A stretch of 40,363 nt of DNA from Acinetobacter sp. (GTDB lineage Bacteria > Pseudomonadota > Gammaproteobacteria > Pseudomonadales > Moraxellaceae), in the NCBI GenBank assembly GCA_031277915.1, contig JAITLL010000025.1, forward strand, positions 1 to 40,363, given 5' to 3'. The position numbers were made by a program, and so were the translations under genes. The notes below the pieces were generated by a model. The model had not been told where the DNA came from, did not search any database, and saw nothing but the letters and a program-made list of their open reading frames with translations. Shown piece after piece: positions 15,731 to 24,855 of this stretch. The stretch's first letter is position 1. Each line of letters starts with the position of its first letter.

Positions 15731-16171
15731 TTATGGTGTTAAGCCGATGGGATTACGATACCAGCTCTGGATGAGCAAAGCCGCTGCAAAACTATCTGCT
15801 GATAATTTCTTAGCGCGGCCTTGTTCTTGGTAGAAACCAAGTTCCTCTCTGGCTTCACGGGTAGTTAAACGCTCATCTACCATCCATGTTTCAATATTGG
15901 TTTGATGGCGTAAACGTCGCGCAAATTTACGTGCACGTGTAGAAAGTTCCGACTCGCTATCATCCATGTTTAATGGAAGACCAACAAGGAACATATCTGG
16001 CTGCCATTCTTTCACGATTTTTAACAGTTGATCCCAATTAGGAATCCCATCTTTCATCACAAATAACGGTAGGGGATTTGCACTTTCAATGGATGACTGA
16101 CCTATAGCAATTCCCATTTTTTGGGTGCCAAAGTCAAAAGCCATAATTGATTTTGATTGTGTTGCTGTCAT
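15731..16171 (-). CDS. ruvX: Putative pre-16S rRNA nuclease / Holliday junction resolvase-like YqgF
   Basis: The 146-residue protein is YqgF/RuvX, an RNase H-fold nuclease needed for 16S rRNA 5' end maturation. The likely catalytic acids are D13 (AFDFGTQKMG), E100 (VDERLTTREA) and D126 (SADSFAAALL). The conserved VGLPLNMD motif is present. The ATG at 16171 overlaps the yqgE stop codon by one base (TGATG), so the two genes are translationally coupled; a TTG three bases further upstream is less likely. yqgE–yqgF pairing is widely conserved in gammaproteobacteria. A bidirectional terminator lies right after the gene. Confidence 0.95.
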   Translation of the reverse strand: MTATQSKSIMAFDFGTQKMGIAIGQSSIESANPLPLFVMKDGIPNWDQLLKIVKEWQPDMFLVGLPLNMDDSESELSTRARKFARRLRHQTNIETWMVDERLTTREAREELGFYQEQGRAKKLSADSFAAALLIQSWYRNPIGLTP

Positions 16172-16725
16172 CAAGCATGTCCGATTTCAGAAGCCAGCCA
16201 TGTACGATCTACCCCAATTTTTTTATAAGCTGCATCCCAACGGTCGTCATAAGGCAAGTTAAAGATCAGGTCCATATCTGCATCACAAATAAGCCAGTCA
16301 CCGCGAGCGATTTCATCTTCTAACTGGTTTTTACCCCAACTCGCATAACCTAGCGCAATTTGGTAGCGACCAACACCTTCATTATGGGCAATTGCATCAA
16401 GAATATCTTTACTGGTGGTAATACATACATTTTCACCCACCGCAATAGAAGAGTGCCATGTCGGTTGTCCAGTATGAAGAACGAATCCAGCTTCAGGACG
16501 TAAAGGTCCGCCTTGTAAAACTTCATGTGGATTTACATTATCTGCATCAATGTCTAAATCATTGAGGAGTTCTTTAATTTGGATACCAGCAGGGCGATTG
16601 ATAATAATACCTTGAGCACCTTCTTCATCATGGCGGGCAAGATAAATTACAGTATTTGCAAAAAATTCATCTGCCAGTTCTGGCGGGGCAATTAAACAAC
16701 GGTGAGTCATATATTGTTTGGTCAC
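16171..16725 (-). CDS. yqgE: UPF0301/AlgH family protein YqgE
   Basis: The 184-residue protein belongs to the YqgE/AlgH (UPF0301) family, with the conserved [10 protein letters not shown] start, [12 protein letters not shown], the [13 protein letters not shown] segment and the [19 protein letters not shown] core. Structures of the family are known, but its biochemical role is not settled; AlgH was named for an effect on alginate genes in Pseudomonas. The GTG at 16725 has GGGAG at about 10 nt and gives the length usual for the genus; an ATG at 16710 is the alternative. It is co-transcribed with ruvX, with the stop and start overlapping. Confidence 0.93.
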   Translation of the reverse strand: MTKQYMTHRCLIAPPELADEFFANTVIYLARHDEEGAQGIIINRPAGIQIKELLNDLDIDADNVNPHEVLQGGPLRPEAGFVLHTGQPTWHSSIAVGENVCITTSKDILDAIAHNEGVGRYQIALGYASWGKNQLEDEIARGDWLICDADMDLIFNLPYDDRWDAAYKKIGVDRTWLASEIGHA

Positions 16726-16849
16726 CTAAGCGGTTCTCCCTCAAAAATGTCGCTAGAGGGTCTCACGACCCTTTTATCTATATAGGTTCTTTTTATCAAC
16801 ATACAAGAGTTAATCGGATTTCGCCAATCTTTTTCTCTCATTTTCTTTA

Positions 16850-18517
16850 TTAATTTGAAGAAGCCTGAAATTTAAGTTGCCGTAATTGTTTGGCATGTTG
16901 CAAGGTTGTTTCATTAATTTCCACACCACCTGACATGCGTGCTAACTCAAAAATAATCTGATTTTCATCGAGTCCAACAATAGTACTGCTGGCCGGATCT
17001 GTTTGTTGTTTTTTAACTAGCAAATGTTGGTCAGATTGTGCAGCGACTTGTGCTTGGTGGGTAATACATAAAAGTTGTACATGTTGAGCTAAGTCGGCAA
17101 GTAAGCGTCCAACCACTTCAGCCGTACCACCACTAATCCCGACATCAATTTCATCAAATACTAAAACTTCAGATTCAGTTTTTTCAGCATTCATCACTTG
17201 CATGACGAGTGCAATACGTGAAAGCTCACCACCTGAGGCCACTCGTGCTAATGGTTGTGGTGGAATACCTTTATTGGCAGTAAATAAAAGTTGAATAAAG
17301 CTTAAACCTTCCGCACCTGGTTGTTCTAATGGTTCAAACTTAAACTCAAAGTGTGCCTCAGGTAATGCTAAAGGTTTCACTTGTTCAGTTAATTGCTTAG
17401 CAAGTGGGGCAGAAGCTTCACGACGAATATGGTCTAAATGTTGGGCTTTCTCTAAAAACTCCTCATGCGATTTTTCAACTTGCTCTGCCAGTGTTTCTGG
17501 GTCTTCAAGCTGATGTAATTGCTCAAGCTCATTTTGCCAAGTTTCATATTCTTGTTTGAGGGTCTCCGGTTGAGTCCGGTATTTTCGTGCCAGACGATGG
17601 AAAACTTCCAGCTTAGAGTTGAGCTCTTCCATCCGTTCAGGGTCAAAACTCTGACGATCAATAAATTGACGCAAGTTTGCTGTTGCATCATCTATTTCAC
17701 TTTGGGCATTTAATAAAGAATTATAAATTTCCGAAAGCTGTTCACTACGACCTGCATGAGATTCTAGCCGACGAATGATGGATGACATTTCTTGAGTAAT
17801 ATTTTGTTCAGCTTCATCAAGTGCATTCAAACTATAGCTACAGTCTTGCATGATATGTTCATGATGACTAAGACGATCGAACTCTTGCTCGATTTCTTTG
17901 TAATCAGTTTGAATGACTTCTTCCAGTTCTTCGATTTGCAGCTCTAAAGTCGCGATACGTTGCAAACGAGTGGCTTGGGCATCAAGAGCGGCCTGATGTT
18001 GACGAATATTACGTTGCCATGTGCTATAGGCTTCACGGACATCATTTGCTTCGACATAAAAATTGTTATAACGGTCTAACCAATGCTTTGGATAAGGTGG
18101 TTCAAGAAGTTGTTGCTGGCTATGTTGGCTATATAACTGAACCAATAAACGGCCTAATTCTTTGAGCTCAGATAGACTGCTCGGACGACCATTGACCCAT
18201 GCCTTGCTACGGCCAGTTGCAAAAATAACACGACGTAAATGAATTTCCCCTGAGTCATCATCTAGTTCGTGTTCTTTTAACCATTTTGCTTCAGGACTAT
18301 TGTCCTGATAAGTAAAAACCGCAGTCACATCTGCTTTGTCCGAACCATAGCGGACATAATTTGTATCTGTACGTTCTCCTAAACAGGCAGAGAGTGCATC
18401 CAGTAATAATGATTTTCCTGCACCCGTTTCACCTGTTAGAACATTAAATCCTTGTTCTATATCAATGGCTAAATGATCAGCTAATGCAAAATTAATTAAA
18501 GTTAAATGTGTGAGCAT
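16850..18517 (-). CDS. recN: DNA repair protein RecN
   Basis: The 555-residue protein is the SMC-like ATPase RecN, which acts at DNA double-strand breaks. The N-terminus MLTHLTLINFAL matches RecN starts, so I use ATG 18517 rather than a TTG four codons upstream. The Walker A motif GETGAGKS is at residues 29–36. A long coiled-coil centre (about 155–365, Gln/Glu/Leu-rich) follows. The ABC signature (VASGGELSRIALVMQ) and Walker B (EVLVFDEIDVGISGG) are near the C-terminus. It is transcribed alone, with yqgE downstream on the same strand after 124 nt that include a short GGGTC/GACCC hairpin. No LexA box was expected or seen; Acinetobacter lacks a canonical LexA. Confidence 0.96.
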   Translation of the reverse strand: MLTHLTLINFALADHLAIDIEQGFNVLTGETGAGKSLLLDALSACLGERTDTNYVRYGSDKADVTAVFTYQDNSPEAKWLKEHELDDDSGEIHLRRVIFATGRSKAWVNGRPSSLSELKELGRLLVQLYSQHSQQQLLEPPYPKHWLDRYNNFYVEANDVREAYSTWQRNIRQHQAALDAQATRLQRIATLELQIEELEEVIQTDYKEIEQEFDRLSHHEHIMQDCSYSLNALDEAEQNITQEMSSIIRRLESHAGRSEQLSEIYNSLLNAQSEIDDATANLRQFIDRQSFDPERMEELNSKLEVFHRLARKYRTQPETLKQEYETWQNELEQLHQLEDPETLAEQVEKSHEEFLEKAQHLDHIRREASAPLAKQLTEQVKPLALPEAHFEFKFEPLEQPGAEGLSFIQLLFTANKGIPPQPLARVASGGELSRIALVMQVMNAEKTESEVLVFDEIDVGISGGTAEVVGRLLADLAQHVQLLCITHQAQVAAQSDQHLLVKKQQTDPASSTIVGLDENQIIFELARMSGGVEINETTLQHAKQLRQLKFQASSN

Positions 18518-18631
18518 AAACGCATCCAACGCGCCAAATTATGGGTTAAAGATAGAGAAGTTTTGAATTTGCTACAAGTGATCTATTATTCTAACTGAAA
18601 TTATATAACAGCAAGATTGCGGATCTTTACA

Positions 18632-19942
18632 ATGAAAAAAACATTAAGCTTACCGAAAGCACCCATAGGGATGATGAATCGCCATAAAAAAACCAATCCT
18701 GCTGAAATGAATAAAATTTTAAATCAGCATTTTAATGCATTTAAACAAGCTGCTGCACAAGGCGATTATCTCAAAGCTTATCAACATGTAAAAAAAGCGG
18801 TGAGCTTGGTTCCCCAGCACTCTGGAGCATTGTCTGATTTAGCTTATACCGAGTTACGTTTACGCCGTTATGACGATGCTTATCAACATTATATGCAAGC
18901 TATCAAAGCAAGTGGTTCTAACGTCAATACAAATCTATATGATGGATTAACCGAAGTTTGTCATCATTTAAATAAAAAAGAAGAGAAAATAAAATTTGGG
19001 CGTTTAGCCATTTCAACAAAAAAAGAACTTACCAGGAATGAGCCTATATTGTCGATTCCAAATTATGCACCACCAGTATTTAGCCCAAACCCTCAAGAAA
19101 ATATTATTGCTTTTTCATTATTTGGAGCAAACCCGCGTTACTGTGAGACATCAATTTTAAATACCAAATTAGCAAAAGAAATATACCCGGAATGGACATG
19201 CCGGTTCTATGTCGATGATACCGTACCTGAACTTATTCAGAAGCGTTTACAAGCAAATGGTGCTCAAGTGGTACAGGTGAATGCTTCACAAAAACAATTG
19301 TCAGGTTTATTTTGGCGATTTTTTGTTATAGATGATTTAGCAGTTAAGCGCTTTTTGATACGTGATGCTGACTCTATAGTGTCTTATCGTGAAAAAGCTG
19401 CTGTTGAGGCATGGCTTAAGAGTGATCAATGGTTTCATTTAATGCGAGATAGCTACTCTCATACTGAGCTTATTTTGGCGGGTATGTGGGGTGGTTGTTC
19501 AGGTATTTTTCATAATATTGAAGCACATATCAGAGAGTATGTTGCCACTGGACGATATCCGGACAATCGAGTTATAGATCAGCATTACCTGCGTTATTGC
19601 ATTTGGCCGACTTTAAAACAAAGTGTGCTTGTACATGATAGCCAGCAGTTTGATGAAAATAGTGTCGGTTTTCCGGCTTATGATTCAGTTTCAATACAAA
19701 ATAACCCAGACAATTTTCATGTAGGGATGGATCATGGCTCACCTGTGGTTACAATGCCAGTGACTCACCCCACGGCGAAGAAAGTTTGTTGGGTTTTACT
19801 CGATGAAAATCACGATGAAGTTTGCAAATATGATGCAATTGTGTCGAAGAGTCGAAATATTGAAGTAAATTTGCCCCACGCTTTCGCTAAAAAAATTCAG
19901 TTACAGCAGTGGAAATTACAAGTCTATCCGTATGAAAACTGA
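18632..19942 (+). CDS. TPR-containing glycosyltransferase-like protein
   Basis: From ATG 18632 the product has 436 residues (a TTG at 18617 would add five). Residues about 20–115 contain two or three tetratricopeptide-like repeats (DYLKAYQHVKKAVSLVPQHS, then RYDDAYQHYMQAIKASGSN). The C-terminal two thirds look like a GT-A glycosyltransferase. NIIAFSLFGANPRYCETSIL starts the fold, FLIRDADSIVSYRE carries a DxD motif at D245–D247 for metal/nucleotide-sugar binding, and MWGGCSGIFHN plus DQHYLRYCIWP resemble the acceptor-side motifs of short capsular/LPS-type transferases. No signal peptide or membrane helix is seen, so it is probably cytoplasmic. It stands alone, divergent from recN, outside any polysaccharide cluster. 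The substrate is unknown. Confidence 0.75.
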   Translation: MKKTLSLPKAPIGMMNRHKKTNPAEMNKILNQHFNAFKQAAAQGDYLKAYQHVKKAVSLVPQHSGALSDLAYTELRLRRYDDAYQHYMQAIKASGSNVNTNLYDGLTEVCHHLNKKEEKIKFGRLAISTKKELTRNEPILSIPNYAPPVFSPNPQENIIAFSLFGANPRYCETSILNTKLAKEIYPEWTCRFYVDDTVPELIQKRLQANGAQVVQVNASQKQLSGLFWRFFVIDDLAVKRFLIRDADSIVSYREKAAVEAWLKSDQWFHLMRDSYSHTELILAGMWGGCSGIFHNIEAHIREYVATGRYPDNRVIDQHYLRYCIWPTLKQSVLVHDSQQFDENSVGFPAYDSVSIQNNPDNFHVGMDHGSPVVTMPVTHPTAKKVCWVLLDENHDEVCKYDAIVSKSRNIEVNLPHAFAKKIQLQQWKLQVYPYEN

Positions 19943-20018
19943 TTGATTAGTTATTTAGGCACAATTAAACTACATTCATCATAATTTATATATATGCGGC
20001 ATTATCTGGAGAATGTGC

Positions 20019-20345
20019 ATGAGTTCAACCCAATTTGATCATGTAACGGTCATCAAAAAATCAAATGTTTATTTTGGTGGAGCATGTATCAGCCATACCG
20101 TGCAATTTGAAGATGGAACGAAAAAAACACTAGGTGTTATTTTGCCGACAGAGCAGCCTTTAACATTTGAAACACATGTTCCTGAGCGTATGGAAATTAT
20201 TTCAGGTGAGTGCCGCGTTAAAATTGCGGACAGCAATGAAAGTGAGTTGTTCCGCGCTGGTCAATCATTTTATGTACCTGGCAATAGTGTTTTCAAAATC
20301 GAGACTGATGAAGTACTCGATTATGTTTGCCACTTAGAAGGCTAA
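20019..20345 (+). CDS. ppnP: Pyrimidine/purine nucleoside phosphorylase PpnP
   Basis: The 108-residue protein is a single-domain cupin of the YaiE/PpnP (DUF1255) family, which phosphorolyses many nucleosides to base plus ribose-1-phosphate. Conserved segments seen are [26 protein letters not shown], the [15 protein letters not shown] strand pair and [16 protein letters not shown]. The ATG at 20019 is favoured because GGAG lies 7 nt upstream; an ATG at 20013 would be only one base from it. It is 14 residues longer than the E. coli protein, mainly at the N-terminus. A strong terminator follows. Confidence 0.93.
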   Translation: MSSTQFDHVTVIKKSNVYFGGACISHTVQFEDGTKKTLGVILPTEQPLTFETHVPERMEIISGECRVKIADSNESELFRAGQSFYVPGNSVFKIETDEVLDYVCHLEG

Positions 20346-20382
20346 GAAATTACTGTTTAAATCGGGTACACTATGCCCAAAG

Positions 20383-20418
20383 AAATCCTGTGAAGTTGGC
20401 TTTACAGGATTTTTATTT
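20383..20418 (+). terminator. Terminator after ppnP
   Basis: AAATCCTGT and ACAGGATTT pair perfectly, with additional AA/TT pairing, and the stem is followed by TTTATTTTTTT. It lies just upstream of rlmB, so rlmB needs its own promoter or readthrough. Confidence 0.85.
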
Positions 20419-20447
20419 TTTTGCTCAAACGTTGTTAGAGGTCATGC

Positions 20448-21197
20448 ATGGCAAAACCGGAATATTATTATGGCGTTCACTCAGTGGAGTCATTGTTAGA
20501 ACTTGAGCCGGAGCGTGTGCTGACCCTGTTTACATTGAAAGGGCGGGATGATCAACGGTTACAAAAGATTTTACAATTGGCAGAGCCTTTTGGAATTAGC
20601 GTACAAAAAGCAAGCCGCGATAGTCTTGAGAAACTTGCGGGTTTGCCGTTCCACCAAGGTGTGGTCGCAGCAGTACGTCCACACCCGACCTTAAATGAAA
20701 AAGATCTTGATCAGATTTTGGCTGAAACTCCAGATGCCTTATTGCTTGCATTAGATCAGGTAACAGACCCACATAACTTAGGTGCTTGTATTCGTACTGC
20801 CGCTGCAATGGGTGTTCAGGTAGTGATTGTGCCTCGTGACCGTTCAGCGAGTTTAACTCCTACAGCGCGTAAAGTTGCAGCGGGTGGAGCTGAGAAAGTT
20901 AAGTTCATTCAAGTAACAAATTTAGCTCGTACATTAGCCCATTTAAAAGAGACCACTCATACACGTGTGATTGGCACCATGCTTGATGAAAGCGCATTAC
21001 CAATTCAAAAATGCGATTTCTCTGGCCCAGTCGTGATTGTAATGGGAGCTGAAGATACAGGTTTGCGCCCAATTACACAGGCGCAGTGTGACCATAAAGT
21101 TTATATTCCGATGTCTGGAAACTTGCAGAGTTTAAATGTGAGTGTGGCAACAGGTATGGCACTTTATGAAGCTTGCCGTCAGCGTTCTGAGGTATAA
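20448..21197 (+). CDS. rlmB: 23S rRNA (guanosine-2'-O)-methyltransferase RlmB
   Basis: The 249-residue protein is a SpoU-class (SPOUT) methyltransferase. A small N-terminal substrate-binding domain begins YYYGVHSVESLLELEPER. The trefoil-knot catalytic domain has motif 1 (LDQVTDPHNLGACIRTAAAMG), motif 2 (VIVMGAEDTGLRP) and motif 3 (IPMSGNLQSLNVSVATGMAL). RlmB methylates the 2'-O of G2251 in the peptidyl transferase P-loop of 23S rRNA. The length fits E. coli RlmB (243). The start ATG has AGAGGT upstream. The EamA transporter gene follows after 35 nt on the same strand. Confidence 0.95.
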   Translation: MAKPEYYYGVHSVESLLELEPERVLTLFTLKGRDDQRLQKILQLAEPFGISVQKASRDSLEKLAGLPFHQGVVAAVRPHPTLNEKDLDQILAETPDALLLALDQVTDPHNLGACIRTAAAMGVQVVIVPRDRSASLTPTARKVAAGGAEKVKFIQVTNLARTLAHLKETTHTRVIGTMLDESALPIQKCDFSGPVVIVMGAEDTGLRPITQAQCDHKVYIPMSGNLQSLNVSVATGMALYEACRQRSEV

Positions 21198-21232
21198 TTG
21201 AGCTGCCTTTCTAGTATTTAAGCAGTCTGAAT

Positions 21233-22147
21233 ATGTCTCCCCGTAAGCAAGGTTATTTTTTTGTATTGGTGACCATGTGCATTTGGGGCGGGTTTACGCT
21301 TTTTGCCCGTTTAAATGCACAGTGGCACATCAGTGCTTGGGACATTGCTGCACTGCGCTTCGCTATTGCCTTCCTCATTTTAATGCCTATCTTAATTTAT
21401 AAAAAAGATCTCGCTTTTTTATGGAGTAAGCATGCTGTTATTTTGGCATTGATTGGCGGGGTTATTTATTGCCTTACCGTCTACACCGCATTTCTTTATG
21501 CACCAGCCGCACATGCTGCAATATTTTTAAATGGCTGCATACCAATCTGTACCGCGATAGCTGCTTATATTTTATTTAGACAACCGTTTGATAAACACAC
21601 ATGGGCTAGTCTCGCAATCATGATCGCTGCCTTAGCACTCATGAGCGCTTTGATGCTACGTACAAGTACCTCTGCGTTTGGAATTGGAGACTTACTACTT
21701 TTCATTAGCGCGATTTGGTGGGGTATTTTCACTGTATTACTTAAACAGTGGAAATTGTCTGCTTGGCACTCTATGGCCAGTGTGGCAATTTGGTCAGCAA
21801 TTATTTATTTACCTATCTATGTTTTATTTTTGCCTAAGCACTTCATGGAAGTAGATCCTGTACATTTGGCTGTACAAGGTATTTTTCATGGCGTATTTGT
21901 CGTGATTATTGCGACATTAGCCTATGTTGCGGCTATTCAAAGACTAGGGGCTTTTAAAACTGGAAGTATTGTGACTCTGGCACCGTTTATTGCAGCTATT
22001 TTAGCGGTGCCTTTACTTGGTGAGTCATTAAGCCCATCGATTGTGGTGGGCTTAGTGGGTATGGGGGTAGGTGCTCTACAACCTTGGCGCTGGTTTAGAC
22101 AAGACAGCTTGGCACAAAAGATTAAGGAGCAAAAGCAACAAAATTAG
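21233..22147 (+). CDS. EamA/DMT family transporter
   Basis: The 304-residue protein has ten predicted membrane helices arranged as two EamA repeats (about residues 8–138 and 150–285), the layout of the drug/metabolite transporter superfamily. Typical segments are FFVLVTMCIWGGFTLFARL at the start and VTLAPFIAAILAVPLLGESL in the second repeat. The substrate cannot be told from sequence; members export amino acids, metabolites or drugs. Its stop codon overlaps that of the convergent coaE gene by four bases, with no terminator between them, so antisense readthrough is likely. Confidence 0.88.
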   Translation: MSPRKQGYFFVLVTMCIWGGFTLFARLNAQWHISAWDIAALRFAIAFLILMPILIYKKDLAFLWSKHAVILALIGGVIYCLTVYTAFLYAPAAHAAIFLNGCIPICTAIAAYILFRQPFDKHTWASLAIMIAALALMSALMLRTSTSAFGIGDLLLFISAIWWGIFTVLLKQWKLSAWHSMASVAIWSAIIYLPIYVLFLPKHFMEVDPVHLAVQGIFHGVFVVIIATLAYVAAIQRLGAFKTGSIVTLAPFIAAILAVPLLGESLSPSIVVGLVGMGVGALQPWRWFRQDSLAQKIKEQKQQN

Positions 22148-22740
22148 TTTGCACGCTTCAAATAGCTATGGTGTAAAGGTTCTAACTGCTGATATAGGTG
22201 TTCAAGTAATCCATCATTAAACACAATGTCATTTGCAAGTTCACGTTTTCGATCACGTGGCATTTGTGCCGCCATAATTTTCTGAATTTGTTCTTGGTTC
22301 TGCCCATCGCGTTGACTTGCACGCTGAATTTGAGTTTGTTCACTCGCATCAACCAGTAGCGTGTGATTGACCAGCTCATGTTGGTTGGTCTCAAAAAGTA
22401 ATGGTGAAACTAAAATCACATAGGGACTTTTGGGATTTTGTAGCTGTTGAATGATAGATTGACGAATGGCTGGATGCGTAATTTTTTCAAGTGTTTGTCT
22501 TGCTTCCGGATTTTGGAAAATATATTCACGTAAGGCACGACGGTCTAAACTTCCATCAGGTTGAAGGACCCAATCTCCAAAAGTTTGTTGTATCTGTTGA
22601 AGAGTAGGTTGGCCTTTCTCAACGACTTCACGTGCAACAATATCGGCATCGACGACTTGGATTCCTTGGGACTCAAACCATTGTGTTGCAGCAGATTTAC
22701 CACTACCAATTCCACCTGTGATTCCCAAAATAAACGCCAT
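22144..22740 (-). CDS. coaE: Dephospho-CoA kinase
   Basis: The 198-residue protein phosphorylates dephospho-CoA at the 3' hydroxyl, the last step of coenzyme A synthesis. The P-loop GGIGSGKS is at residues 9–16, the substrate motif VVDADIVAREVVEKG follows, and LVSPLLFE and DASEQTQIQRASQRD are the usual CoA-binding and lid segments. It is the last gene of the pilBCD–coaE cluster, one nucleotide after pilD, a layout shared with Pseudomonas. The yacG (gyrase inhibitor) gene often found next in Pseudomonas is not present here; the convergent transporter gene comes instead. Confidence 0.96.
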   Translation of the reverse strand: MAFILGITGGIGSGKSAATQWFESQGIQVVDADIVAREVVEKGQPTLQQIQQTFGDWVLQPDGSLDRRALREYIFQNPEARQTLEKITHPAIRQSIIQQLQNPKSPYVILVSPLLFETNQHELVNHTLLVDASEQTQIQRASQRDGQNQEQIQKIMAAQMPRDRKRELANDIVFNDGLLEHLYQQLEPLHHSYLKRAN

Positions 22741-22741
22741 C

Positions 22742-23602
22742 TTAACCTCCCAAATAAATTTTCATGATCTGGTCACCCCATAAAAAGGCAACCCAACCAG
22801 CAATCGCAATATATGGTCCAAAAGCAAAAGGCTGATTTTCATTACGCAACTTTAATAAAATGATGCCAATAATTGCACCCAGTAAAGATGACAATAGCAC
22901 AATTAACGGTAGCATCAATGGCCCCATCCATGCCCCTAAAGCCGCAAGCAACTTAAAGTCGCCGTAACCCATGCCTTCTTTGCCAGTAATCACTTTAAAT
23001 AAGTAATACACAATCCAAAGACATAAAAAACCAATCAGGTAACCCCAAATAGCTGAGTTAGGTGAGGTGTAGATATTAAAGGTGTTAATACCTAAACCGA
23101 GTGCAGCCAAAGGCAGTGTGAAACGATCAGGTAATAATTGTGTATCGAAATCAATAAAGGTAAGGGCGATTAGTACCCATGTGAGGATGAGTCCAAACAG
23201 CATTTGTATGGTTGGGCCAAATATCATGACCACTACCAGTGAACATAGCATGGTGAGTAGTTCAATAGCTGGATAACGTATGCTAATGGGGTGCTGACAT
23301 TGTCCGCACTTTCCTCTTAATACGAGCCAACTTATGACAGGAATGTTTTGATACCAACGAATGGGATGGTGGCACTCAGGACATGATGAAGCAGGCTTAC
23401 TTAATGTCAGCTTCTCATGATCAATAATCGGTTGTTCTGGATTGAGCAGCATTTGACATTCTTGCTGCCAATCTTGTTCCATCATTTTGGGAGTGCGATA
23501 AATCACTACATTAAGAAAGCTACCAATACATAGGCTCATGAGTGCAACTGCAATATAAAGAGCAGTTAAGTTTTGAATAAAATAAGCAATGATTTCTTGC
23601 AT
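22742..23602 (-). CDS. pilD: Prepilin peptidase / N-methyltransferase PilD
   Basis: The 286-residue polytopic inner-membrane protein cleaves and N-methylates type IV prepilins and type II secretion pseudopilins. The cytoplasmic zinc-binding cysteines are C74, C77, C99 and C102 (CPECHHP and CGQCQHP). The two catalytic aspartates of the GxGD-type protease are D151 (FIDFDTQLLPD) and D215 (GMGYGDFK). About eight membrane helices are visible. The start overlaps the pilC stop by one base, and coaE follows directly. All key residues are intact, so the enzyme should be active on both pilus and secretion substrates. Confidence 0.97.
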   Translation of the reverse strand: MQEIIAYFIQNLTALYIAVALMSLCIGSFLNVVIYRTPKMMEQDWQQECQMLLNPEQPIIDHEKLTLSKPASSCPECHHPIRWYQNIPVISWLVLRGKCGQCQHPISIRYPAIELLTMLCSLVVVMIFGPTIQMLFGLILTWVLIALTFIDFDTQLLPDRFTLPLAALGLGINTFNIYTSPNSAIWGYLIGFLCLWIVYYLFKVITGKEGMGYGDFKLLAALGAWMGPLMLPLIVLLSSLLGAIIGIILLKLRNENQPFAFGPYIAIAGWVAFLWGDQIMKIYLGG

Positions 23603-24828
23603 TATACAACTGAGCCCATTTGGAAAATTGGAAGATACATAGCAATCACCAGACCCCCTACAAGCACCCCTAAAATCGCCATAATTAAAGGTTCCATCAT
23701 TGAAGTTAAACCATCAACAGCATTATCAACTTCATTTTCATAATAGGTAGCAACTTTGTCGAGCATGCTGTCTAGAGCACCAGATTCTTCACCAATTGCA
23801 ACCATTTGTATAGCCATAGAAGGAAAACGGTTAGATATACGCATAGCAAACTGAAGTTGTTGTCCTGTCGCAACATCTTCACGAATTTTCATAACGGCTT
23901 TCTCATAGATGACATTGTTAGTTGCTCCGGCAGTTGACTCAAGCGCATCAATGAGTGGAACACCTGCTGCAAATGTTGTGGCAAGCGTACGGCTATAACG
24001 GGCAATGATTGCTTTATAGACCAAGTCCCCAAAAATAGGTAATTTAAGCGCGAGTTTATCTAAGCCATCACGAAACTTTTTACTGCGCTTTTTAGCTTCT
24101 AAAAAGGCAGCAATGATTGCCCCAATCACAATAATCATAATGAACCAGTATTCTTGCATCCACTTCGACATATTTACGACCATTTGCGTAAAGGCTGGTA
24201 ATTGTGCGCCGAAAGATGAAAATAGATCTTGGAAAACGGGTACGACTTTAACCATCAAAATAATAGTCACCACAATAGCGACTACAATAACCGTCGCAGG
24301 GTATTTCATGGCTTTCTTGATTTTCTGTTTTAACAATTCACTTTTTTCTTTGTAAATTGCAACGCGGTCCAGCATGGTTTCAAGAGCACCTGATTGTTCG
24401 CCAGACTCAACAAGCGAACAAAATAGGTTATCAAAATGTTGAGGATACTTTTTTAAAGCGGAAGCAAAAGTACTACCACCTTCGACTTCACTTTTAATGC
24501 CAAGTACGACTTCACGCATGGCAGGATTTTCCAAACCTTCAGCAACAATTTCAAAACCTTGTACGAGTGGTACACCCGCTTTCATCATGGTCGCAAGTTG
24601 TCGAGTAAAAATCGTAATATCGAGTGTTGATACCTTTTTCTTAAATAAACCTTCAAGAATATTTTTACGCTTTTCACGAATAGTTCGAACAGTGACGCCT
24701 TGTTTACGTAAGGTTACTTTAGCTAAAGCCATATTTTTAGCTGGAAGTTCTCCCTTAATTTTTACGCCTTTACGGTCAACCCCTTCATAAGCAAAAGTCG
24801 GCATCATTTGTGCCTTTTTGACAGCCAT
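23602..24828 (-). CDS. pilC: Type IV pilus inner-membrane platform protein PilC
   Basis: The 408-residue protein is the type IV pilus/type II secretion F-family platform protein. It has two T2SF domains (about residues 70–195 and 275–400), each with an EGGSTFASAL- or TGQQLQFAMR-type helix, and membrane helices at about 172–192, 220–240 and 380–402. The short N-terminal part begins PTFAYEGVDRKGVKIKGE, the usual PilC opening. PilC couples the PilB motor to pilus subunit assembly. The gene lies 27 nt after pilB and overlaps pilD, forming one operon. Confidence 0.97.
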   Translation of the reverse strand: MAVKKAQMMPTFAYEGVDRKGVKIKGELPAKNMALAKVTLRKQGVTVRTIREKRKNILEGLFKKKVSTLDITIFTRQLATMMKAGVPLVQGFEIVAEGLENPAMREVVLGIKSEVEGGSTFASALKKYPQHFDNLFCSLVESGEQSGALETMLDRVAIYKEKSELLKQKIKKAMKYPATVIVVAIVVTIILMVKVVPVFQDLFSSFGAQLPAFTQMVVNMSKWMQEYWFIMIIVIGAIIAAFLEAKKRSKKFRDGLDKLALKLPIFGDLVYKAIIARYSRTLATTFAAGVPLIDALESTAGATNNVIYEKAVMKIREDVATGQQLQFAMRISNRFPSMAIQMVAIGEESGALDSMLDKVATYYENEVDNAVDGLTSMMEPLIMAILGVLVGGLVIAMYLPIFQMGSVV

Positions 24829-24855
24829 TAGATTATCCTTATTTTAAATAGTGTC

